Assembly: GCA_009602725.1 (NCBI GenBank)
Contig: WELB01000178.1
Span: 128,451 to 176,018, forward strand
Direction of reading: 5' to 3'
From: Spirogloea muscicola
Taxonomy: Eukaryota; Streptophyta; Zygnematophyceae; Spirogloeales; Spirogloeaceae
Length of the DNA: 47,568 nt
The position numbers were made by a program, and so were the translations under genes. Shown here piece after piece: positions 11,961 through 20,552 of the stretch (its first letter is position 1; each line of letters starts with the position of its first letter). Under the pieces are notes generated by a model, which searched no databases, was not told the DNA's origin, and saw only the letters and a program-made list of their open reading frames with translations.

Positions 11961-12029
11961 GCTCAATGCCGTTGGGTGAGAGGCCAGCCCCAAACTTATG
12001 GACGGGATTGAAAGGGGCCGGAAAGAAGT

Positions 12030-12090
12030 AGGCGCGCGGCGCGCATTGAAATGAGAGGAGGCCAATGCAAGCCAGTATACACTGTAAGAA
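12030..12090 (+). repeat. Dispersed repeat E (GCGCGC..ATGAAAT..GGCCAATTCAAGCC)
   Basis: One of at least six dispersed copies of a short motif: a CG-rich GCGCGCGGCGCGCAT block, then GAAATG, GAGGCCAAT, CAAGCC and ATACA. Other copies are at about 20455-20530, 35345-35410 (reverse), 35915-35985, 36450-36530 and 37510-37590 (reverse). Confidence 0.75.
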
Positions 12091-12188
12091 GAGCAAAAAG
12101 GGGGAAATCAACAGGGGCGAAGGTAACAGAATGCAAAACCAACCGAAGGAGGACACTAACAGCCACGAGTGAGCCGGAAAGAGACGGA

Positions 12189-12515
12189 AACAGCTCCTCC
12201 ATGCAAGGCAATGGCTGTGAGATGCCAGCCCAACGGAATGTACAACGTCTGAGCCAGAGAGCGCAACAAGCACGAAAGTGCTATCCGTGACTTCTGCGAG
12301 TGTGCGCTCAACCACCTCTAGTTAGCAAATGCAAATGGAACAACTAGAGAAACAGCTCCTCAAATGCAAGGCAATGGCTGTGAGAGGCCAGCCCAAAGGA
12401 ATGTACAAGGTGTGATAGGGCCCGAAGGCGCAAAGAGCACGACATGAATCTTTAAGAGTCTGCGGTGGACGCTCAATAATTTCTGCTTAGCAAGTGCGAA
12501 TCAGTACCACTAGAG
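12189..12515 (-). repeat. Tandem pair of diverged LINE 3' tails, period about 162
   Basis: Two units start AACAGCTCCTC at 12189 and 12351. Each contains GGCAATGGCTGTGAG, GCCAGCCCAA and GGAATGTACAA, and each ends near CTAG/GCTTAGCAA. Read on the minus strand, each resembles the end of a LINE coding frame plus a 3' UTR hairpin, so this looks like a diverged subfamily tail that was tandemly duplicated. Confidence 0.7.
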
Positions 12516-12528
12516 TGAATAAGAGAAA

Positions 12529-13010
12529 GCGCGGCCAGATTGACTGGTGGCTGGGAAAGGCCAGCCCAAAGAGAAAGTGCTCGCCCATTGAGGATAGGGC
12601 TGGAAAAGCCAGCCCAAAAAAGAATGCCGCATTGGCTTGTTGCCTGGTAAGCTGCTGATATGCACAGAGTACGAGAAGGGGGCCCAGGGAAGCGCTAAGA
12701 AAAGCAAGCACACAGAGATAAAGCAGCTACGAAGCACTCAATAACCCCTGCTAAGCAGCCGCAGATTAGAGATGCTAGGCTCCTGGAAGTGGGTCCCGTG
12801 GCCAGAGCCAAAGGCAGCAGCGAGGGCTCTGCCAGCACGAAGGTGCAGCGCGCAGACCATAGACCTCTGCAGCCGATGTAACAGCCGATTCTTTAATCAG
12901 CAGCCGCATTCCTTTTCTTTCTGCAGCGAGACGGCCAGGCGCATGCGATACACTTGCGCCAGCGACCCAGCTGCAGGAATGTCTACCGGCTCCCCATGGA
13001 AGCGACGGGA
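12529..13010 (-). mobile_element. LINE subfamily B 3' fragment with A tail attached, minus orientation
   Basis: On the minus strand the order is: C-terminal coding piece (about 13010 to 12755, RMRLAVSL.. through LLSRGY and stop), the B 3' UTR (12755-12571, hairpin at 12588-12615), then an A tail (12570-12529). The coding piece carries a 46-base insertion at 12874-12919. The B UTR carries an unrelated insert of about 38 bases near 12626-12663. Confidence 0.75.
12874..12919. mobile_element. 46-base insertion with 8-base target duplication
   Basis: Against other B copies, where the sequence runs GACCTCTGCAGCGAGACGG, this copy has 46 extra bases. They are bounded on both sides by TCTGCAGC (12866-12873 and 12920-12927). 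The insert ends TTCCTTTTCTT, a pyrimidine end like the other tails here. Confidence 0.75.
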
Positions 13011-13013
13011 AGC

Positions 13014-13090
13014 CCAGCCCAGCCCCAGCCCCAGCCCAGCCCAGCCCAAAGGAACGGACAAGGTCTGAAGGAGCCGGAGTGCAAAGGACT
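13014..13090 (-). mobile_element. LINE A tail with expanded CAGCC hairpin arm
   Basis: The GGCTGG/CCAGCC hairpin arm has expanded into a short run of CAGCC and CAGCCC units (13014-13049). The usual subfamily A UTR follows (AAAGGAACGGACAAGGTCTG, then AGGAGCCGGAG). Confidence 0.65.
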
Positions 13091-13175
13091 AGGACTAAAT
13101 AAGACAGCAGCCAGGACTAGGAGAAAAAGAAAAAAGAGAGAAAAAAGGAGAAAGTGCTCGCCCTTGGAGAATAGA

Positions 13176-13498
13176 GAAAGCGCGGCCAGATTGACTGGTG
13201 GCTGGGAAAGGCCAGCCCAAAAGGGAGCTTGAGTGCGAACGACTAGGACTAAGACATCAGCCAGGGAACGCTCAGTAATCTCTAGACAGGAGATGCAGAT
13301 CCGAGTAGCTAGCTGGTGGAAAGACGTCGCCCTGACGGAAGCCGGAGGCCGCCGCCAAAGCTCGGCCTGCGCGCAAGTGAACCGCGAAGGCGAGGGACCG
13401 CTGCATCGAGACGGCCAAACGCATACGGAACACCTGAGCGAGGGACCCGGCTACGTTGAAGCCGGGCTGCTCGCCCTGCTGCCCGAGGCGGCGGGCTG
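13176..13498 (-). mobile_element. LINE subfamily A 3' fragment (coding tail + 3' UTR), minus
   Basis: The minus frame reads RRLGQQGEQPGFNVAGSLAQ, then RMRLAVSMQRSL, then GFRQGDVFPPASYSDLHLL and stop at 13272. The A 3' UTR hairpin follows at about 13195-13218. The 5' truncation is near 13498, where a B-type UTR (13500-13600) abuts it. Confidence 0.8.
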
Positions 13499-13499
13499 A

Positions 13500-13665
13500 G
13501 AATAGGGGCTGGAAAAGCCAGCCCAAAAAAGAACCAACAAAGGACGAGAAGGGGGCCAGGGGAAGCGCTAAGAGAAACAAGCACACAAAGAAACAAAGCA
13601 GCCAGGGGACGCTTAGTAACCTCTAGTCAGTAGATGCAAGTCTGAGTAGCTAGCCGGCGGAAAGG
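13500..13665 (-). mobile_element. LINE 3' tail, B-type UTR joined to A-type coding end
   Basis: The B-like UTR (hairpin GGGGCTGGAAAAGCCAGCCC at about 13505-13524) is joined to an A-like coding end (SDLHLLTRGY region, 13605-13665, minus). The mixed type suggests an intermediate subfamily or a junction of two insertions. Confidence 0.55.
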
Positions 13666-13794
13666 AAAGCGTCAATTGTGGCGGAGCGCGGCATGCTCGC
13701 TAGTGGACGGCGAACAGCAGCCCAAAACGCTCGTCGGAGGAGGCGGGCTACGCAGTCGGCCAAGCGGCGGGCGAGAAGGAACGGAAGTACTCGG

Positions 13795-13922
13795 AAGAAA
13801 GTGCTCGCCCATTGAGAATAGGGGCTGGAACAACCAGCCCGAAAAAGAATGAACAGAGTACGAGAAGGGGGCCAGGGGAAGCGCTAAGTAACAGAAACAA
13901 AGCTGCTACGAGACACTCAGTA
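13795..13922 (-). mobile_element. LINE B 3'-end insertion, TSD ACTCGG
   Basis: A B 3' UTR plus the last few codons, in minus orientation, inserted in the host LINE. ACTCGG occurs at 13789-13794 and again at 13923-13928. The uninterrupted relative in copy 1 reads straight through at 3720-3730. The 3' terminus (minus strand) is CGAGCACTTTCTT. Confidence 0.85.
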
Positions 13923-13983
13923 ACTCGGACCACCCGGTGGGCGACGAGTTCGTTCCATTGGCAGTGGACGTGCACGGAGCCTT

Positions 13984-14513
13984 GAAGAAGGGCTCGCCCA
14001 TTGAGAATATGGGCTGGAACAGCCAGCCCAAAAAAGAATGAACAGAGTACAAGAAGAGGGGGGGGGAAGCCAGGCGAAGCCCTAAGGCGAAGCAGCAGAA
14101 ATGACAAGCACACAAGAAAAAACAAAGCAGCTACTAACCACTCAGTAACCCCTGCTAAGCAGGCGCAGGTCGGAGAGGCTATGCTCCTGGAAGTATGTCC
14201 CCTGGCCAGAGCCAGAGGCAGCAGCAAGGGCTCGGCCATCACGCAGGTGTAGCGCACGGGCCATGGACCTCTGCAGCGAGACGGCCAGGCGCATGCGATA
14301 CACCTGGGCCAACGACCCGGCGGCGGGGAAGTCCACCGGCTCCCCATGGAAGCGGCGGGCAACGGCGTGACGAGCAAGTTGGTGGAGCAGTTCGAGCCAC
14401 CGAGCACCCAACGCCCCATGGGTGTCGATAGCCAGAGGGAAGAACGCGTCGGCTGGCGGATGGTCGGCGTACTTGGTCACCTTTGCGCGAGCGGCGCCTT
14501 CGACCGCATACCC
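13984..14513 (-). mobile_element. 530-base 5'-truncated LINE B insertion, TSD AGCCTT
   Basis: Minus orientation: about 125 C-terminal codons (AKVTKYADHP, ARWLELLHQLARHAVARRF, SLAQVYRMRLAVSLQRS through LLSRGY and stop near 14142), then the B 3' UTR with hairpin, ending GAGCCCTTCTTC at 13984. AGCCTT flanks it at 13978-13983 and 14514-14519, exactly where the host LINE reading is broken. Confidence 0.88.
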
Positions 14514-14709
14514 AGCCTTTGGCTCCAAATGGCTTGACTTGCTCCACCGCCTGGCGCGGCGTGCAGCGGCCCGCCGCCTCGGGCAGCGGGGCGAGCAGCC
14601 CGGCTTCAACGTAGCCGGGTCCCTACGCTTGGGTTTTCCGTATGCGTTTGGCCGTCTCGATGCAGCGGTCCCTCGCCTTCGCGGTTCACTTGCGCGCAGG
14701 CCGAGCTTT

Positions 14710-14809
14710 AGGGCTTCGCCTGGCTCCCCCCCCCCTCTTCTTGTACTCTGTTCATTCTTTTTTGGGCTGGCTGTTCCAGCCCATATTCTCAATGGGCGAG
14801 CCCTTCTTC
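14710..14809 (+). mobile_element. 100-base LINE B 3'-tail insertion, TSD GCTTT
   Basis: A hundred bases of B 3' UTR (hairpin at about 14764-14783, end ATGGGCGAGCCCTTCTTC) interrupt the host LINE codons for GRAL-AAAS. GCTTT is at 14705-14709 and 14810-14814; the undisturbed relative at about 3967 has it once. Confidence 0.88.
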
Positions 14810-14882
14810 GCTTTGGCGGCGGCCTCCGGCTTCCGTCAGGGCGACATCTTTCCGCCAGCTTGCTTCTCGGACCTGCATCTCC

Positions 14883-15064
14883 GGACCCACTTCCAGGAGC
14901 CCAGCATCTCTGATCTGCGGCTGCTTAGCAGGGGTTACTGAGTGTCTCGTAGCAGCTTTGTTTCTGTTACTTAGCGCTTCCCCTGGCCCCCTTCTCGTAC
15001 TCTGTTCATTCTTTTTCGGCTGGTTGTTCCAGCCCCTATTCTCAATGGGCGAGCACTTTCTTTC
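14883..15064 (+). mobile_element. LINE B 3' end running into the assembly gap
   Basis: Coding end THFQEPSISDLRLLSRGY with stop TGA at 14939-14941, then a full B 3' UTR with hairpin, ending GAGCACTTTC at the gap. The right-hand duplication is not visible because the gap follows. Confidence 0.8.
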
Positions 15065-15473
15065 NNNNNNNNNNNNNNNNNNNNNNNNNNNNNNNNNNNN
15101 NNNNNNNNNNNNNNNNNNNNNNNNNNNNNNNNNNNNNNNNNNNNNNNNNNNNNNNNNNNNNNNNNNNNNNNNNNNNNNNNNNNNNNNNNNNNNNNNNNNN
15201 NNNNNNNNNNNNNNNNNNNNNNNNNNNNNNNNNNNNNNNNNNNNNNNNNNNNNNNNNNNNNNNNNNNNNNNNNNNNNNNNNNNNNNNNNNNNNNNNNNNN
15301 NNNNNNNNNNNNNNNNNNNNNNNNNNNNNNNNNNNNNNNNNNNNNNNNNNNNNNNNNNNNNNNNNNNNNNNNNNNNNNNNNNNNNNNNNNNNNNNNNNNN
15401 NNNNNNNNNNNNNNNNNNNNNNNNNNNNNNNNNNNNNNNNNNNNNNNNNNNNNNNNNNNNNNNNNNNNNNNNN
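15065..15473. other. Assembly gap (409 N)
   Basis: A run of N immediately after a LINE 3' end, consistent with repeat-induced collapse or scaffold joining. Other single N calls are at 4601, 38048 and 44253, all within GC-rich sequence. Confidence 0.99.
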
Positions 15474-16578
15474 ATGCCCGGTGCAGGTCCGCGCCACCCC
15501 ACCCCTGCCCTCGCCTGCTCCCAGCCCTCCCAGCCCCTTGCCAGCCAATGCCAATCACTGCCACTTCCGCTCGATCGCATCGCGCTCGGCTCTCGCGGCG
15601 TCTTGCCCAGGCCATCCCCCTTCGCGGTCACCCGGGCGCTGCTTAGTACTGGCGTGCCCATCACCCTGGCATTGCTTCGGCCCCGGGGGCCCTGCGCCCA
15701 ATGCTGCTGCGTGGAAGCCGTCCGCTTATAGATCCCATGACTCGACTTGCGTGCTGAGGCCGGCACTGCACCTTGCTTACGCGATCGCAGGGTCTCCTCT
15801 GCTGCCGAGCGCTCTGGTAACGGCGATTGCTGTAGTTGCAGCGGTTGCACTTGCACACGCCACCCGCTTGGCAGCTTGAGCAATGCCAGACCTGGGGTCG
15901 GTCTTCTGTGCACCCACTTGAGACTGGAGGGCCGGCCCAGCCGGAGGCATTGCACAGATGTGTCCAAAGGGCACATCATGCAGCCTGGCTACTGGATGCA
16001 AGCCTTCCAACTAGACCACCTTTATTGGCAACCTCTCTTGCGCCAAGACTTGCTTAGCTTGCTCGAAGTCAACAAAAGGCCTTCAGCAATCAACTGTGCA
16101 TATATTACCATTCTTCTTAAGTTGTCACTTCTGTACTGCTGCTTTAAAAGTTGGCCTGGCAAGTCCATCTGCACAACTCGAGCCATGAAGGATCTGATTG
16201 CACGCAAACGTTTGAGTGGCAGCACTTGTGCACCAGAGCAGATGCGGATGGATCCAGCAGCTTCTTTGCTGTTGGTACCGACAAGTGGTCGTCGATGGGT
16301 AGGGTCGCTGATTTTGCACATGTACTTGATTTGTGACAGAAGCGGCTGCTGATATTAAAAAAATTGATTTGTGGGAGAGAGGGAGCATGGGAGAAAGTTT
16401 GCTAGGCTAGGTGTTTAATTCTGAAGAAACCTTGTGTTGACTTCCGATGGCCACAACTGCATGGCCCTTAATCATGCTTTTGCTCTAAGTCAACCACTAG
16501 CTTGTCTTGAAGATACAGCAGGGTTGAGTCTTAGAAGTATTACTATGCTGTTCATCTGGAAGTGAAGAAACAGCAACA
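15474..16578. other. Region between gap and CCT7, no confident gene
   Basis: A + frame over 15481-15879 ends with a hydrophobic, Ala/Val-rich stretch (SALVTAIAVVAAVALAHATR) before its stop. It could be the 3' exon of a gene whose rest lies in the gap, but it has no known domain. Nothing else here is convincing; 16400-16578 is probably CCT7 3' UTR. Confidence 0.35.
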
Positions 16579-19500
16579 CTATCGCCTTCGCATGCCCCTC
16601 CCCCGACCCCGCATCATCCCACCTCGTCCCCGCCCACCCATGCCCCGCATGGCTTGTGCGGCACCCTCCCCGGCTGCACTCTCAGACTGCAGCAACAAGA
16701 AATTGTGCATCAGTATGCTGCAACAGAGGAATAATCTGTTGCCCAGCAGGAGCACACAACTGCTGCCCAGCAGGAGCAAGCCTCTGTCAGTGTGACAGGA
16801 TCTTGACAATTACTGTGCCTCTGACTTCCTTTTAAGCAATGTCAAAGCTTGGTACATAGTGCACTGACCTTGGGGTTGCGTATTGTCTCGTCAACTCCAA
16901 GGACCAAGCAAGCTGCTTCTGCTGCAGCAGTCAGAGCATTTATCTACACAACAAAACACACGTGAGACCATCAGTGCTGAAATGATAGGCATTTTTGCAA
17001 GCCTTTCAATGTTACAAAGACTGTAACATGACTTCACTTGACAGAGTCTTGTAGAAGCAAAGTATGCGATAGCCTCACCTTCACAACTGCGGGCTCCCAG
17101 ACACAGCTGGCATAGGTATCTACAATACCCCCAGTGTTAATGTCAACACCATATAGAGCACCTTCACCTGCCAAGAGTCCGAAGTCAATGAGGTGAAACG
17201 AGTCTTTCCACTAGTGACACGACACTTGCTGCCTAGGTGCTCATTTGCAAGCGTGGGCTGAGCTGAGTCAGTCTGTCACTGCAACCGCTGATCCACCGCA
17301 GGATCTCTTGTGTGTGGGACCTCACCAGATGCCAATGCGTGCTTCTGTCGAAGCTTGTTCAGAACATCCGTAGCATCAAATCCAGCATTGTCACAGAGCT
17401 GGCGAGGGATGACCTGACAAAATGATAAGACATGTCGTGCGGCACTTTCAGAATGATCGCTTCTGCACGTGTGATGTGAACATGGACACAACCACACAAA
17501 GGCCGAGACTGAGTGAGAACAGCTATTACCTCCAGGGCCTTCGCAAATGAGTTGATGAAAAGCTGTGCCTTTCCAGCTATCGTCCTTGCATGCTGGCGCA
17601 AGTACCTACTCACTTCCATCTGCCGTCCACGACCCGTGCTAGTCAGATGCTTGGAATTGGTATGTCCAAATGAAAGAAGGAGGAGCACAACAGATAGGAG
17701 GTTTACTTGTCAATGGATCACATACATCAATAGCACCGCCTCCAGCCACAACAGCAGAGTTCTTCAGGGCTCTTCGCACAATCATGATCGCGTCATGCAA
17801 GCTGCGGTCTGCCTCCTCAATGAACTGCAAGGCAACAACAGCATCGTGCATGTCAGCCTACAAGCAAAGCACGCGGAACAAGGGTCTCTGCCAATATGTG
17901 CTGTATGATAACTGGTGTTCTTCTGGTTCTGATTCAAATCATCCGCTGCTGCCAAACTCTGACTACAGGCACTCCAGCGTGGCTTCGTCACCTGAGCGTA
18001 CCGATCCTCACAGCAAGCTGTTGAGTGAACCATACCTGGTCTGCCCCGCCTCGCAGAACAATGGTGGCAGTCTTTGCCTCTGGGCAGTCAGCAAAGATGT
18101 TGAATCGTTCACCACCTACTTGTCGCTCCTCGAAGTCACCGCATGTGCCAAGAACCTGAAGGAGTGCGAGCTTGCAATTGAGCCTTGGTCTTTCACTTCA
18201 CCTGCCCCAAATGCACCCATGCTCGTGTAAGCTCATGCAATGCCAGTCATGAGCAGGACTTGCAGGCAGAACCTCTGGTACAAGGTTGTTCACAGTTGTC
18301 TGCACGGCTCCGCCAGTGGCCACAGCTACTCTCTGCAGGTCTTCCTCCGCAACACGCCCCGCACAGAATACCTCTCGGTCTGCAAAGTACTGCATAAGCC
18401 AAATACGTAGAGGATGAGAGAACCACAGTGCTCGCAAGTAGAGCAATAATCTTTCCAGTTTTGATTACTTTGACCTTTTTGTCGACAATAATGAGCTAAG
18501 TGACCAAGAGCAACCTTTCACGTTATATCATACCTGCGTAGCAAGATCCCCAATGGCTAAGCGAGAGAGTACAATCTTTGCACCACTCTGTACACACTTG
18601 TCGAGCTTCTCGTAGATTATGTTCCACTCTGCATCGACAATAGACTGGTACTGGGTAGGGTCTGATAACCTGGACAATTGGGCAGGCGTGAGCTGCCGTA
18701 GATTGCCCTGTAGAAATAGGAGAGATTCACCAGTGTAGCTGCAGGAACACAGGCCCTGCTGACGCTTACCGAACTTCAGCATTCTCCTTTTCCGACTTCA
18801 GCTCCAGCTCCAGATTAAGGAGGAGTATTGAGGGATTCTTGAAGCTCTTGGGCTGCTGCTCGAAGCCTGCATACGAGAAGGTCTTCTTGAAAGCTACACC
18901 CTTGACCATAAAAGAGTCCCGCATGGTCCCTCCTTGCACCTGCCACGTTTCACATTGTTGTCGGGTCACTTTGAGCCTGTGTGCTCTTGAGATTTGGCTG
19001 AGCTGAACTTATAAGAAAGTTTCATACTGTACATTGTCACCTTTTTGATACCAATCATGTTGAGTGCCCGGTCCTCGTCGAGTGTTGTGACTGCATCAAC
19101 CACCATCTTTGCAAAGAAATCTTTCTCTCCGCCGACAAGCTTGGAGCTGAGAGTGGTCGCCGCACACTTTTGCAGCACCTCTATTTTCTCCTCCAAGCTT
19201 TTCCCCTCGATGCTGATAGCGAGATCCTTGACCCGCTGCACAGCCTGACATGCACGCAGGAGAGTATGCATGTCCTGAAACAACTGACTGTCAATTACCC
19301 TGATGCATGCACTTAAAAGGTCACGGCCAGACCGAGTGTACGAGCCTCCACGAATGAAAGTCAAGGAGGAGCAAGCAAGAGAAGCTGCTCAACAGAGCAC
19401 TCTGCCAAGTGCAGGCCCAAGCTATGTAAACTCTTGGGTTTGGGTGTAAGGATTGCCCAAAGAGTCATAGACGGCAGTTGCGTCTGCAAGAAGGCAGGCT

Positions 19501-20261
19501 GCATTTAGCAAAGTGCCAGTGACAACCGTCTGCACCTCCTGGCACTCAGCAGCTTGGCTCCAACAAGCTGCCAAATGCAAGCATTCATACCAGGTCGGCA
19601 GCCGCGCGGAAACTGCGGATTATGAGCTGCGGGTGCACGCCCTCTTCCACAAACGGCTTGGCCTCGCGCAGGAATTCCCCGGCCAGCAGCACCACGGTTG
19701 TTGTGCCATCGCCGACCTGCAAGGCGAGGCCACCAGGTGAGCTGATCCACTCCCACTCGAAGACGAGTTTTTGCACCTTCCCGAGGGCCATCAGAGGGCA
19801 CAGCTTGTGGCTGCGCACCTCGGAGTCCTGGGAGCGAGCAATGTCGGCGAGGGTCTTGGCGGCCGGGTGCACGATGTCAAGGAGGCGCAGAATGGTGGCG
19901 CCGTCGTTGGAGATTGTGGTGGCGCCCTTGTCGTCGTGGATGAGCTTGTCCATGCCGCGCGGGCCCAGGGTGGTGCGCACGGTGTCCACGACGGCCAGGC
20001 AGGCGCCGATGTTGCTCATCAGCTGCGCCTTGCCCTGCGACGTGTCCGTGCCCTCCTTGAGCAGGATAATCTGCGGCTGCTGCGCGCCGCTCCGCCGCCA
20101 CCACCACAGCCGCGCTCGCCGGCATCAGCGCATGGCCACAGCCGCGGCGCCGGAGCTGGGGCCGTGGTGAGCAGCAGAGGAGGCGGAGAGGGAGGCATGC
20201 AGGGGAGGGCGGGAGCGTGGCTGCGGCCGGGGCGCAGAGCACTGACGAGCATGGCGGCCAT
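16579..20261 (-). CDS. CCT7: T-complex protein 1 subunit eta (CCT7), complete
   Basis: A subunit of the cytosolic CCT/TRiC chaperonin, which folds actin, tubulin and other clients using ATP. Fourteen exons, all in phase: 20247-20261, 19819-20079, 19591-19716, 19041-19244, 18770-18939, 18534-18669, 18273-18389, 18036-18155, 17726-17824, 17530-17619, 17326-17413, 17079-17167, 16869-16943 and 16579-16686. They give 565 residues, close to the family's usual length. The equatorial ATP site shows [22 protein letters not shown] and [15 protein letters not shown] (GDGTT at about 94-98). The apical and late regions show [56 protein letters not shown] (about 411-416), [20 protein letters not shown] and WEPAVVKINAL. 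It ends in an Arg/Gly tail ([13 protein letters not shown]), as in plant CCT7. Exon 1 codes only five residues (MAAML), chosen because it makes the plant-like start before [12 protein letters not shown] and has a GTCAGT donor; this start is inferred. Confidence 0.95.
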
Positions 20262-20454
20262 GGCGTCGGCGCGCGGGCGCGGGGCCCGAAGCTGCGGCGG
20301 CGGCGGGGAGAGGAGAATGGCTGCTGTTACCACAAGAGCGGCTGTAGAAAGCCAGCCGGGTGCATGGAGAGGAGAGGGGGTTTTGCCGAGGCCCGGGCCG
20401 GGGGCGCGACGGTGGGAGACAGGCTCGCGGTGCGCATGCACCGAGATGGCAGGC

Positions 20455-20530
20455 GCGCGGGGCGCATGAAATGAAATGGAGGCCAATTCAAGCACTTTCT
20501 TCTAATTCAAGCCGATACATGGTTCAGGCA
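20455..20530 (+). repeat. Dispersed repeat E copy
   Basis: Contains GGCGCATGAAATGAAATGG, AGGCCAATTCAAG, CGATACATGGTTCAGGCAGA. It is split by the 11-base insertion at 20493-20503. It abuts a LINE 3' end at 20553. Confidence 0.75.
20485..20511. mobile_element. 11-base LINE 3'-terminus insertion, TSD AATTCAAG
   Basis: CACTTTCTTCT (20493-20503) sits between two copies of AATTCAAG (20485-20492 and 20504-20511) inside dispersed repeat E. Other repeat E copies have AATTCAAGCC once. The 11 bases are exactly the terminal bases of the B subfamily 3' UTR. Confidence 0.8.
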
Positions 20531-20552
20531 GAGTCTCGGGCAAACTAAACAG

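Larger units (their letters stand above)
13675..14886 (+). mobile_element. Host LINE subfamily A fragment, interrupted by three insertions
   Basis: Collinear pieces of the A coding tail on +: 13675-13794 (endonuclease end, KRSSEEAGYAVGQ then KERKY), 13923-13983 (DHPVGDEFVPLAVDVHGAF), 14514-14709 (FGSKWLDLLHRLARR through LRAGRA) and 14810-14882 (ALAAASGFRQGD through SDLHL). Each gap is filled by a younger insertion. The last piece is cut by a fourth at 14883. Frame is not kept throughout, so the element was already dead or has decayed since. Confidence 0.85.

Noticed and set aside
12874-12927. Spliceosomal intron gained in a LINE (ends TTTCTTTCTGCAG)
   Set aside because: Removing a GT-AG segment does not restore the relative's sequence, but removing the insert plus one TCTGCAGC copy does.
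12500-15064. CRISPR-like array of repeated hairpins
   Set aside because: Spacing is irregular, the units are LINE UTRs in both orientations with target duplications, and the DNA is nuclear eukaryotic.
15474-15879. Signal-peptide protein next to the gap
   Set aside because: The hydrophobic stretch is at the end, not the start, and the upstream part is lost in the gap; not enough to call a gene.
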